The notes under the pieces were generated by a model. That model was not told the origin of the DNA, made no database searches, and saw only the letters and a program-made list of their open reading frames with translations. Shown here piece after piece: positions 1 through 13,918 of a DNA stretch of 64,000 nucleotides (its first letter is position 1; every line of letters starts with the position of its first letter). Position numbers and translations under genes: made by a program. Source of the stretch: Rhizophlyctis rosea. Taxonomy: Eukaryota > Chytridiomycota > Chytridiomycetes > Rhizophlyctidales > Rhizophlyctidaceae. The stretch is from contig JADGJC010000008.1 of the NCBI GenBank assembly GCA_027596075.1, positions 131,170-195,169 on the forward strand, in the 5' to 3' direction.

Positions 1-94
1 GTCTTCAGATATTTCTTCCTCTTTCCTTATCGGTTGGTTATCGAATTGAAGTCATTTGACCAAAATCGGGTTTGGCTGATCCATTGATTGACAG

Positions 95-1767
95 ATTGAC
101 TTTGATGGTTCTGGCAACCCTCTTCTTTTTTACGCTTCTACCGGTGGTGCTTTACTTCAAAAATGAAGATTGGCAGGTAAGATAACATTTCCTTACATCG
201 CCATGTTTTTGACACCCCCTGATATGGAAACTTTGATCGCCAGCGGTGGCTCTTTAAGTTCTACTGCGGTGCCTTCCTTCGATCGTGGGGCAGTCAGATC
301 CGATACCATGGCAAAAAGCCAAAGCCAAATACCCCTCATGTCTTCGTCGCCAATCACACATCCTTCATTGATTACTTGGTCTTGAGTGCCCACGATTTCC
401 CACACGCCACACTCGCGCAAAGTCATGGCGGCATCATTGGCTACTTTGAGCACTCCGTCCTAACCTTGAACGGGTCGCTCATGTTCAACCGAAACGAAAA
501 GAACGATCGATCACTAATTGCACAAAAGTGAGTACATCTCTCGCTGCTGTAATTAATTTTGAAAGATTATATTGACGGTATCCATTTCAGAATGAAGGCC
601 CATGCAGCCAACTCTGCAAAATCACCAATTCTGATTTTCCCGGAGGGCACATGCGTCAACAACGAGTATACGGTACTTTTCCACAAAGGCGCATTCGATC
701 TTGATGCACAAGTTTGTCCAGTAGCAATCAAGTGAGATCCAACGTCGAACAACTTTGATGCAAACATTGTATTGATAGCTTGGACCAGATACGATAAACG
801 ATGGGCAGATGCATACTGGCATACCAAAACTCAAACGTTTACGAAACACCTACTTTATCTTATGACACGGTGGGCGCTGGTCGCTGATGTGTGGTATCTA
901 CCACCAAGACCGAAGCGTGCCGATCAAACATCCGTGGAGTTTGCGAACGAAGTGAAGGCGGAGATCTCTGAGGTGGCTGGGTTGAAGAATTTGAGTTGGG
1001 ACGGTTACTTCAAAGTGAGTCGGATGGGACTTGTTTTGAACGATGGGAGATGTGCGTTGGTATTTGATTATTGATCATTGGCGCTGCAGAACTATGCACC
1101 CGCACAAGAGAAGAGACAACGACTGCAAGAACACCCTCAAACCCGCTATGGCGCCGTCCTCATGCACAGACTACGAAATCGCGACCTTCCCGATCGAATG
1201 AAAGGACTACGGCGTTCGGCCAGCATTCACTTCGGTGCCGAGTCCTCCATCCGACCAGTCCGCGACGACCTACTAGCCAAAGCGACTTCATCGCTCTTCG
1301 GATCCACCAATGTCAAAAACGAGATTCTGGTGGCACTGGAAGACGAGGACCGTCGGTCGTTCATGATTACAGAGCTCTCGGATCGTAAGAGTGACATCAT
1401 CCAATCCTGGAAACGGTATTCCAAACTTAGGTCGACAGACATCGATCAGAGGCGATTGGAATATAGTACTTGGCGGTTATGGTTCAAGCAACGGGTGGAG
1501 CGGGCGTGTAGGGAGGAGGCGAGAAGTCGTCTGAACTTGGACGCGGCTCGTAGCATGAATGCGTACAACCTGATCAGCATCATACCCGTTCCCAACATCT
1601 TCTCCCGTACACCACCTCAAACCCGCCGTCCACGAAGTAAGAGTGCAGATACCGGTAGTCGGTCGTTAGGAGGGAGGTTGAAGCCGCTGGCAAAAACGGA
1701 GGGAAGAATGCGGGTAACGCCGGACAGTCTGAAGATGACTTCGAGGGCACCACTGTTGCAATACTAG
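95..1767 (+). CDS. GPAT3/4-type glycerol-3-phosphate acyltransferase (5' truncated)
   Basis: PlsC-family acyltransferase, expected to make lysophosphatidate from glycerol-3-phosphate and acyl-CoA at the ER membrane. The window opens inside an intron, so the N-terminus is missing; the first visible exon begins after an acceptor ending at 94 and encodes a hydrophobic segment. The acyltransferase H(X4)D box is NHTSFID and the substrate box is FPEGTCVNN. The later stretch TRWALVADVWYLPP matches the conserved GPAT3/4 region. Introns at about 170-236, 529-590, about 733-791 and about 1014-1088 keep one frame. After the catalytic domain a tail of about 220 residues, rich in Arg and Lys, continues to the stop. 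I recognise no domain there. GPAT3/4 is preferred over LPCAT from the WALVADVWYLPP region. Confidence 0.85.
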
Positions 1768-2002
1768 CTAGCTTCTTTGTTTGTAAAGACCGCACGCAGC
1801 TTTCTTTTTTTTGGACTGGTGGGGGAATTGTATAGATATGTCTCTTACACTTGTATAAATTGTGAATCAATCAGCTTGCATCTGGATGCCTTTTCCATGA
1901 CTTTACTGGCGTTTCCCCTATGGCTCTCTTACACATCGCCGACCTAATAGCATGTTGTGATCACTCAGAGATTCCGGGTATATTCAACATATATATACAG
2001 TA

Positions 2003-2606
2003 CTAAGCAATACCAACAAATTTTTTCAAATTGTCTTCATCTTGAGCTTCCTCTTCGACTAAGCGCCTTCCAGGACCGTCTTTGCTCCATTCTAATAGGG
2101 TGGGAACACCGACCAGTTTTATCTGAGGGTGCAGTCTGTATGGGTGGTTTGGGACGTTTTTGTATCTACGCATCGAAAGGAAAGGTTGTGAGTGTGTGTG
2201 CCATCGAGCTGCGAAGGTTGAGACAGCACTTACTCAGAGCGAGGTCCAACTGGACATTCCACAAGTGTCGAGTTTGGAACTTTGTTTACGGCTTTGCGGA
2301 TGAGGGGGTCGGCTGTGGGAAACACGAAAAACGACAGAAGTAAGATGGCGCCGGTGTCGGTTATGTATGGGTTGCTGCTTTGCATACCTATTACACAGTC
2401 CTTACACCAGGACTCTCCTGTGGCTGGGTCTTCTGAACCTGTTTGTGAAATGGAGGTAAGGTTAGAGGTTTCCGACACGAACAGGTAATTGGCGACTTTC
2501 GAAGACTACCAAAAGCCAGGACGTAAACTGGTCCCGGTGCCGATGCAAGCACTTCACTGAGCTTTGCGTCGAATTCGGACGTTTCTTGTATTCTAACTAT
2601 CTTCAT
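2003..2606 (-). CDS. TXNDC17: Thioredoxin domain-containing protein 17 (TRP14-like)
   Basis: Small cytosolic thioredoxin-fold disulfide reductase of the TXNDC17/TRP14 family. It has four exons: MKIVRIQETSEF..VYVLAFG, then SEDPATGESWCKDCV, then ADPLIRKAVN..LVECPVGPRSE, then YKNVPNHPYR..VGVPTLLEW. All three introns have GT-AG ends and keep the frame. Length is about 120 residues, as usual for the family. The cis-Pro segment VGVPTLL and the family-specific insert before it are present. The redox motif reads WCKDC where the family normally has WCPDC. The start at 2606 gives the usual short N-terminus; no upstream in-frame extension looks conserved. The gene is convergent with the acyltransferase. 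Confidence 0.88.
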
Positions 2607-2873
2607 CTTGACTGTTAGTGAGAATGGGTGGTTGTGGAAGATGATAAGAAGTTTGTTTGGCAGGGCCAAAAACCAGGACCATTCCTAATCCGGGTGACTC
2701 ATCGCACCATGACGCCAGGGTCCCTTGCTTCTCACCACAGTCAGCACATTTCGCCATGACTCGTCCCAGCAAGCGCAATAAACTCGTCCGAAACCCGCAA
2801 ATTTGATTCGATATACGTGAATGGTATCTTCCTGTACATAACTCATATACAACCACGACCAATCTCAAGCATT

Positions 2874-3993
2874 TCACGTCCACCTCTTGCCAGAAGACTC
2901 CTGCGCGCCGTAACCAACCGCAAAAGCATCATGGTACGCGGGAGGCAACGCTTCCATGAAATATGCTTGGAACAACTCAATGGCTGGGAAGCCAATGAAT
3001 GCATGGTCACGTTCGAGTCCATGCTTGATGGCGGCTGCCGCACGTTCTTCGGAGTAAAACAGTGCACCGGGGAATGTGGCACCTGCTTCGTTTTTCATTA
3101 ACGCTGTCATGCTGTTGTCAATAGGATTTAGTTTGACGGGCTAGATTGAGAGATATGCAGGCAGCAATTGAACTTACCCAGACTGCACAAACCCGGGACA
3201 AATAGTAGAAACATGAATTCCTTCCGGTCTCATCAGAGCTCTCAAATCCCTACCAAAACTCCTAGTGGCCGCCTTCGTCATGTTGTACCAGGGCATGTAT
3301 GTTTGACCAAAGAAGCTGTTGATGCTGCTCATGATGGCGATCTGGCCGCTCTTTCTCTTCCGCATCTCCTTCAGGATTGGCACAATGGTGTGTAGCTCAC
3401 CAAAGATGTTGGTTTCGATGATGCGGGTGTATTGCTCTTCCCATGGTTTGTCTTTCATTGTGGGGTCAAAGGAAGTGGTACCGGCATTTGCGATGAGGAG
3501 GTCAATGGGATGCGCGGCGTCAAAGGCGATGATGTCGGATTGGAAACCGGGGGCGGTGATATCGCCGATGTATGTGCGGACGGTGGCGCCTTGTGTGCGG
3601 CAAGTGTTTGCGACTTCGTTTAATCGATCTGGATGTGTGTGTGAGATGATGAGAATTGTTTAGCACTAGGAGATCCAATATATAGCTCCGCAATCTTGCT
3701 CGATACTTACCAGCGTTTTGTCCAGTCAGATGCAAGGTCACGCCTGGTTTGGAGTATTGGATTGCTAGGTGTTTACCCATGCCGCTGCTACACTCGAAGG
3801 AAGGTGCGTAAGAGCAGATGCATAAAGTTTGAATGGATGAATCTTCATCGCACCTTGCGCCAGTGATCAAAATCACTTTCGGGTTCTTCAACCGCGTACT
3901 TTTGCCAGTGGCATCTGTTAGAGCTTTCAAGATGAGTGATCCAGCAGCGATGGGCACAAAGAGGCATTGGCAGATGATGTTGCAGAGCAACAT
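2874..3993 (-). CDS. Short-chain dehydrogenase/reductase, membrane-anchored
   Basis: Classical SDR oxidoreductase using NAD(P)H; the substrate is not evident. The start used gives a hydrophobic N-terminus (LLCNIICQCLFVPIAAG), likely a membrane anchor as in ER-bound SDRs. Splicing across the first intron restores the dinucleotide motif TGASSGMGK. After it come NAG (LLIANAGTTS) and the active-site set SSINSF and YNMTK (Tyr-X3-Lys), then CPGFV. Four exons are visible. A possible acceptor (..ctcgcctcag) lies just upstream of the chosen ATG, so an extra 5' exon is possible. A 3-ketosphinganine reductase or 17-beta-HSD type would fit the topology, but I cannot choose between them. Confidence 0.8.
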
Positions 3994-3999
3994 CCCAAA

Positions 4000-5210
4000 A
4001 CCGACTGAGGACTCATCCAGTGAGCCGGCAGTGAAGAGCCTGATGAGTGACTGAGGCGAGAGAAGTGGGAGACCTTATGATGTTGTTTGTTTTTGACTGA
4101 TTTGCGGATGGGAATGCGAAAGGGAGCAAAAGCAGTCAGATATTTATTAGTATCCAAGGTGACGAAGGCCAAGGAGAGAAGGAGATCGTGTTCCGGTATG
4201 TGGTCAGGGTCCTCACCAGTCGAGAGATGACGCGTCTGTGGAAGTGCTGGCGTCACTCTGATCGAACTTTGACGACCGCACTCATATCGGATCTTCACAG
4301 AATGCCAACGTTCAAACCATGCGATAATTGAATTGATGATACTGCTCCGGCTGATATAATATGAGCGCCAGATTGTCAATGGAGGATTTGTGGTTCTCTC
4401 GACGAGACAATCGAGACTCAGCAGTGCTGGGAGGGCTAAAAGCGGCATGGATAACACCGGCTATTCGGAGCCTCGTCTTCCAAATTTCTGAAATTCAAAT
4501 TTTGGGGGTCCAGGGGTCCTTCTCCTCCCGATTCCTGAAATGCCCGTGGCCTTTGTGTGCTAGGGATTTGTGGGGGATAAGCCATTTGAAAGCCACAGGT
4601 TGAGCATTGCGTCAAGCCTCGAGTAAAGACTGGAGAAGCCTGTGGCTCAAGGTAAGCCATTCCAACAAGCCCCCAGTCTCACTGTGGGGACCCTGAACTC
4701 CCTGAGAGAAACTCACGGTACTATTAAGACCCTACAGTGACTGACAGTGATGAATCATGAAGGAAGGACACTGTTCCCATAACAGTCACACTTAACGTGT
4801 TTCCTCATAGTCCCTTCCTACAACACACAATCCCTCTCGAGTCTTGTCCCACCGCGGGCAACTTTAGGTGCACAAAACCTCAAAGGGTCGCCCGACTTCC
4901 TTCCGGGCCTCAAGCCCTGGCAGGGCCATGCGCCGCCGGTCGCGCTCCCTTAACTCTCTTACGCCGGAAGGAGCAGCCGACGCCCGCGAGTTAGGCTACT
5001 TGTGTTCCTTTCCTCTGGCGCCTTTAAACGCACAATGCAACTGTCTTCACCTATAATAGTAACCGTGCATCTGTGCCCTCGCCACTACGGGGCACGACAA
5101 GACGTACCTTATTTTACTGGATAGCGGATCTTAGGCGGTCTCTACACTACAAACTACTAGTTTCCCAGTTGTGGGCGCTGAGATAACGTGAAATTAAAAA
5201 TAGCAACAAG
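4000..5210. other. Intergenic region without a supportable gene
   Basis: About 1.2 kb between the SDR 5' end and the PABA synthase start. Open frames here are short, lack splice support and resemble nothing I recognise. The part from about 4,850 to 5,010 is GC-rich. It should hold the divergent promoters of both flanking genes. An upstream exon of the SDR gene could lie near 4050-4460. Confidence 0.5.
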
Positions 5211-5217
5211 ACCCACA

Positions 5218-8247
<3,030 letters not shown>

Positions 8248-8253
<6 letters not shown>

Positions 8254-8403
8254 TATTAGTCCAATTTAACATAGAACATGGTAGATGGCACCATCACAAT
8301 AGGAAACTGCATAACAGTCTCCGCTGTAACATTAGTCCAATTTCACATAGAACATTGTGAGTAGGTAGCGCCATCACAATGGAAACTGCCCTAACAGTCT
8401 CCG
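8248..8403. repeat. Tandem duplication of about 76-80 bases at the ABZ1 stop codon
   Basis: Two imperfect direct copies, 8248-8323 and 8324-8403. Both begin CTGTAA(T/C)ATTAGTCC and end near AACAGTCTCCG. The first copy contains the ABZ1 stop codon; the second repeats the same CTG-TAA in the 3' UTR. Copies differ by a few substitutions and small indels, for example an added GTGAGTAGG-like segment in copy two. Confidence 0.9.
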
Positions 8404-8588
8404 CTGCATCCTTGCCTTCTCCTGTGATCCATTGAATCTAGAGCTCGGCGTGTAATCCATGTTTTGCATTTTCGTGGTGAGGAATCTTTTGTTTATTGAC
8501 ATTAGACAAGCGTTCTCAATAGGATGGATCACTTGGTGGATCTAATCTACAAAATTTACAATTTGAAACAACCCAAAACGCTCTGACC

Positions 8589-9078
8589 TCAGGAGTCCGG
8601 TGGTTTTTGGTGAGTCTCTTTCGTTGCTTTTCTCAAAGCGTACAATTGTCCTGTAGGTGGAGAAATGATTAGTACATTCAACCAGTGTTGCATAAAATGG
8701 TTGGGAAGTCATCAACGAACCAATTTGCTGGTCAGTCATTTGGTCCAGCCTTTCCGCGTCCAACTTCTTTCCCACTCGCCAGGAGTGTTCTTTATCACCC
8801 GACTGAGCTTTTATCTCGTCTATTTGACTGATTAGAGTATCCCGGTATTGAGACCACTCTCTTATGAAGCCAATCACAAAGGTGGGGTCTGCTTGCCGGT
8901 GCCGACGGAATTCGTCTCTTACATAGGCGTTACCGAGGGCGCGGAAAGCTGAAGGGGTAGAGTGTTCAGGTCTTGTCTGAAAACGGGGCATTATCAATAC
9001 GAAAGCGTCTTTACCTGGAGGCAGAAGCTTATGTAGCCGCCGTATCGATCGGTACAGCTCCAGTGAAGGTTGCAGCAT
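8589..9078 (-). CDS. SDHAF3: Succinate dehydrogenase assembly factor 3 (LYR protein, ACN9/Sdh7)
   Basis: Mitochondrial matrix assembly factor for the iron-sulfur subunit of complex II. The start gives MLQPSLELYRSIRRLHKLLPP with the LYR motif. After a frame-neutral intron comes FRALGNAYVRDEFRRHR, the family signature, then FIREWSQY and MTDQQIG. Reading on without splicing yields an unconserved tail. Removing an intron that begins gttcgt and ends cacctacag gives GQLYALRKATKE, which matches the conserved end of the family and stops at 8589. Length is about 120 residues, normal for SDHAF3. The gene is divergent from BIO3-BIO1, with about 258 bases of shared upstream DNA. Confidence 0.88.
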
Positions 9079-9336
9079 ACTTCTATACTTGCCAAAGTGA
9101 CGATGACATTGGTTGAAAGGATGGGGAGAAACACGGAAACGGGCGGAAGTTGAGTCGTTTATCCGCTCTGGCTAATGCTGCGCAGGCTAAAAAGATGATC
9201 GGGATAACGGGAATGCGCGACAAGCCACGTCGCCCTCCCTCCCTTCCCAACACCTTTTTGTCAGCCTTTTCAATTCTTTTTCAACAGCCATCCGCGAAAG
9301 CCAGGATTCAAGTGCTTCGCAGGGGACCTGGGAACG

Positions 9337-12138
9337 ATGCCACCCATACGCGCTTTACGCGCTGGCTTTCCAGCATACCAGATCTTCGCAGCTAATACTG
9401 GCGTCGGAAAGACGCTTGTTAGTGCTGCTCTATGTCGTGCCGCAACACAACTTCCATTCACAGACTTCGAACGGAAACTGGCGGGGTTTATAGAGAAGGA
9501 CAATAATACTGGTCGCAAGGTCTTCTATCTGAAACCCATACAGACTGGATTTCCGGTTGATTCGGACGATGCGTGAGTCTGATGATTTCCAGCAGTAGAG
9601 GCTCGCGACTAAAAATAGCAATGTAAACATAGGCATGTTGTGCGATACTGCCCGGAAGTGTTGTCGCGTACGCTGTTCACATACACAGAACCAGCCAGTC
9701 CGCATCTGACGGCCATTAGAGTGAGCATACACTTGTTCCAACAATGTAAACCGCTAGATACTCAATGCCATTCGCTAGGAAGGACCCTTGATTTCCGATG
9801 CTCAGCTTTTGAACGCTGTGCAATCAGCTTATGACGGCGCAGTCAAATATGCAAACGGACACCCGTCGATGCTGTTTCTGGAAACGGCGGGAGGTAAGAC
9901 GTTTTCACCATACCATCTAAGAGGGTCATGTCTCCTCATCAGTCGTTACAGGAGTCAACAGCCCAGTCATGTCCGGCACGGTCCAATGTGAAGCCTACCG
10001 ACCATTCCGTCATCCCGTCATCCTAGTGGGCGACTCCAAACTCGGTGGTGTGTCAACAACCTTATCCGCTTACGAGTCGTTGCTCATCCGCGGTTACGAC
10101 ATTGCATCTGTCGTGATGTTCCATTCGGATCGTTACTTAAACCATGAGGCCGTCCAACGGAATGTCGAAAAAGGCGTTAACGTCTATACCATATCGACTC
10201 CTCCTCCCGTTCCCGAACCGCGCGGCTTGGAGCGCGAGCCGTCAAAGGAGGATAAACTACTAGATTACACCAATATGCAAATCTACTACGGGGACGTTGA
10301 CTCTGTGGCACGAGATGTGGTTGGCCACGCGTTGCAAAGACATCAGTTGCGGGTAGAACGCTTGGAATCGATGGAAGATAGCGCATCGAAGAAGTTGTGG
10401 TGGCCCTTTACTCAACATAAGCTGGTTGCGTCGACTACAGTTATCGATTCGGCATATGGTGATTTGTACACAACGTATGATAGCACAGGTGTCTCGAAGC
10501 AATCTGGAACCTCTGCGCAGGTGGTGGCGAAGGGTGATGGTAACGCCAGTGTAGCAACAGTTTCAGGAACCACTCGTACTCAGTTTGATGCCTGTGCAAG
10601 TTGGTGGACGCAAGGTCTGGGGCATGGCAATCCTTCTCTATCCCGGGCCACTGCCTACGCTGCTGGTCGGTTTGGGCATGTAATCTACCCTGAATGTGTC
10701 CACGAGCCGGCATTGGGGTTGGCGGAGAGGTTGCTTGATACGGTCGGCAAGGGATGGGCGTCTCGGGTGTTTTACTCTGACGATGGGTCTACAGCAACAG
10801 AAATTGCTTTGAAAATGGCTTTGAAGCGGGCCGAGAAGGATTATTTGGCAAGTGGAGCCGACGTGCAGGGTGAAGATATGAAAAAATTGGAGATCGTTGG
10901 GATCCAGGGATCGTACCATGGAGACACGATTGGGGCCATGGATGCGTCGGATCCGAATGTTTATAACGCTAAAGTCAATTGGTATGTTACTGTAACGTCG
11001 ATGGGCGGGAGCATTGTAGGTTTGATTAAGCTGAATACCGGACTTCCATTGTAGGTATGCTGGTCGCGGGATCTGGTTTGAACCTCCCACAGTAGTCATG
11101 AAAGATGGTCGCTACGTAGTTCGTATACCCGACCAATACGCGGAAGGGTGGCAATATGTTTACGACAACCTTGAAGATGTGTTTTCTACCAACCGCGACA
11201 ACTCCGAACTTGCGGAAGCATACCGGAGTCATATAACGAAGGCGTTGAAAGCTGCTACATCCGAAGGTCGTCGTTTTGGAGCGGTGATATTGGAGCCCAT
11301 CATCATGGGAGCTGGCGGCATGCTCTTTGTGGACCCCGTTTTCCAACGGACCTTGATCAACGTCGCTCGTTCCCTCCCTGTGCCCCTTCCCGTTATCTAC
11401 GATGAAGTATTTACAGGCATCAGACGGTTAGGACCTATGGCACCCGGCTTGGAGCTGCTTGGCATTGAACCGGATGTTGCTTGCTATGCAAAGGCGTTGA
11501 CGGCTGGCGTGGTGCCGTTGGCGGTGACCATCACTTCGGAAAGGGTGTTCCAGGCATTCGAAGGATCGAAGAGGGATGAAGCATTGTTACATGGCCATTC
11601 GTTCTCGGCGCATCCGGTTGGTTGTCATGTAGCCACTAGGGCATTGGATGAACTGGAGAGACGGCATGCGGGGGAGAAGTTTGGGGTTGAGAGTTTGTGG
11701 GACAAGGAGGTACGATGATCACTTATCTGTTACGGATGTCAATGGACACTCAATAAACTGCAACAGATGGTTCGTACCATTTCTTCTTTACCGTCTGTGA
11801 ATTGGGTAGTGGCATTGGGATCGGTTCTCGCCATTGAACCCGCAGGTATGAGTTGTCGTATGTTGTTGTCATCATGACCATTTCTAAACATGTCCATTCC
11901 TGCAGAGTCATCACCAAAAGTTGTCCAACATATCCTATCGCAACTACGAAACCAAACCTTCCCCAACTTGGCGTCTGGAGCTAGCGTTTACGCACGGCCG
12001 TTGGGCAGTGTCGTGTATATCATTGCCAGTCATGTCACTTCGAAAGCTGATGCAGATGCTCTGCTAGAGGCTTTAGCAGGTGTTTTGAAGTCAGGCGCTA
12101 GTAATGATGACGCACTGGCAACCGCTTGCATAGTTTGA
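9337..12138 (+). CDS. BIO3-BIO1: Bifunctional dethiobiotin synthetase / DAPA aminotransferase
   Basis: Fused biotin enzyme that catalyses two successive steps: KAPA to DAPA (PLP aminotransferase, C-terminal) and DAPA to dethiobiotin (ATP-dependent, N-terminal). The BioD half shows ANTGVGKT (P-loop), KPIQTG and LETAGGV, the last restored by splicing. The BioA half shows WWPFTQH, SWWTQGLGHGNP, YSDDGSTATE, GSYHGD, IYDEVFTG, YAKALTAG (PLP lysine) and GHSFSAHPVG. Six or so introns join cleanly. Plant and fungal fusions of this kind are usually mitochondrial; the short N-terminus before the P-loop (MPPIRALRAGFPAY) gives only weak support for targeting. Presence implies this fungus can do the late steps of biotin synthesis. 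Confidence 0.92.
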
Positions 12139-12332
12139 TAAATAGATCTTCTATAGCACCATATTTGTAGATAGTGTACCAGATTATATACATAGATAGA
12201 TATATTACAAATGGCATTGTGCATATTTACAATTTGACCCCTTGTCAAAGTGTGTATTATTTCTAAATAAGTCCCTCAGATTATGTACCAGGTATCAAGA
12301 TTGTACCATGCAACAGTTTTTTGTCCCTACAG

Positions 12333-12985
12333 CTATTTCTTCACACTGCTGCCTTCCACACTGAAGTTCTTCTTCACAGTTGCACTTTTTGTGGGGGTCC
12401 TGAGCTTTCTCTCTGGAGGAGTGTTTGCCCGTGTGGATGTAGTGACTGGACGGGAGGTTGCGGCAGAGTGAGCAGTGTCAAGGGAAGAGAATGCGCCGGA
12501 CTCATGCTCAGAATTTGCTTTCTCTACGATGCTCAAAAATCGAGCTGTTGGAACAGGAGTAGTGGTCAGACGGATGGCTTGTACGGGCGGTTTGCGCGCT
12601 GGTTGTCCTTTTGGCGTTGTGATGTTTTGATTTGAGCCTAATGATCGGTTTTGCCCCGGGAATTCCCTGATAACAGGTGAAACGTTAGCATCCTGACGGC
12701 ACCACGTTTGGGAAGCGGACACCTGTTAACATACCACGATCCTCCACAATCGCTCGCTACGCGAATCGGTACAGCTTCGTGTGCAGGGTATTGAGGACCC
12801 TTCCGTGTTGGCGGTCTTGATGAAGCAGGTTTATCACCATCGGAATCGATGAACGCCATTCTCGATTTCGCAGAAGAGAGCACGCGGGTTTTGGGTCTAT
12901 CGAGAGCCGAATGAAGGCCAACGCGACTGGATGGAATCTGCTGGGTGTCCACCAGTTGCCGGACCGTGGCTGTCACTTGTGGCAT
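12333..12985 (-). CDS. Unknown basic, disordered protein
   Basis: Two exons joined at DCGGS-W-EFPGQN by a GT-AG intron (gtatgttaac to gttatcag) give about 195 residues. Composition is rich in Ser, Thr, Pro, Arg and Lys with no hydrophobic core, as in intrinsically disordered proteins. The start MPQVTATVRQLVDTQQ is the first ATG of the exon. I recognise no family. The clean splice and frame continuity are the support for a real gene. It is convergent with BIO3-BIO1. Confidence 0.6.
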
Positions 12986-12999
12986 CTTGTGTGAGCAGA

Positions 13000-13840
13000 A
13001 GTGAATTGGATATCAAGCGCGAGGCGACAGTCTTGTTGCTAACGAGGGAAGGAGTACAGGTTGTGAAAGGTTTCGAGGTGTGGGATGGTCAATGTTCCTA
13101 ATATTCAGTGGGCGGACTCACGAAGGAAGGCGGTGCACATTGAGGGTGCTGTGCCACGCGATCTGTTCCAGAAGGCGACCTCAAAAGATAGATTTGCCGA
13201 GAAGGAGCTGCTTACCCATAACGCTATCAACATTCCGGAAAAACTAGGAAAGGACCATTGCCCTCATCTGCTCACTGGATCATGCGGGCTGTAAAGTGAT
13301 ATTCATCGTCCTAGCAACACCTGTGTAAGACGTCCCCGTGCATTCAGGTCGAACATCGTCTGGCTGGCCTGCTTGGTGACTTTTCCATGTCAATCATCGG
13401 GTGGCAAGACATCGCCGAGCGGGACGGACGTATCTTCCCGTTATATTTGGGAGGAATTCGCTTTCCAATTTCGTCATTGTCCACGATTGAACCAGGCCCA
13501 ACATTGCAGCGACCTGGCCCTCCTAATCACCTGCAGGGTGTAAGAGCTCCGGGCTCCCCACTCCCTGATATGGTTGCAATCAATGACGGTCATACAGGCG
13601 GTGTAAGGTTGCGGCAGAATCCCTGACAGCCACAAGTGCTGAAAAAGGCAGCAATAGCGCCACTCCCGAAAATACTTGCAGTTTTTTGGTGTGAGCAGGT
13701 TTGGTGTAACCTCGGACTGCCGCAAGCGTGTTCCAGAAGCTCCGCAGCTCCGCAAAATGAACCAGTCGAGTGTGACCTTCCATTTGCGAAGGTGGCTTGA
13801 CAGTACTTCTGGATGGTTGTGGGGTTGTTCGTGAGGGTCA
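13000..13840. other. Intergenic region upstream of the galactanase
   Basis: Nothing coding is supportable here. Minus-strand open frames between 13474 and 14027 overlap the galactanase first exon and its promoter, and look like chance frames. The region should contain the galactanase promoter and the upstream region of the unknown gene on its left. Confidence 0.5.
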
Positions 13841-13845
13841 CAACA

Positions 13846-13855
13846 TATAAAAAGG
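13846..13855 (+). promoter_or_regulatory. TATA box of the galactanase gene
   Basis: TATAAAAAGG lies 73 bases before the start ATG at 13919, a usual spacing for a strongly regulated secreted-enzyme gene. This is motif recognition only. Confidence 0.55.
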
Positions 13856-13918
13856 AGGAAGCAAGAGAATGGGTTCCAACCCAACTCCTTTCTGTTAGCT
13901 TGAAGGCCATCGAAAAAC

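Noticed and set aside
4000..5210. Transposon remnant in the GC-rich intergenic part
   Set aside because: No transposase-like frame, terminal inverted repeats or target-site duplication could be seen.
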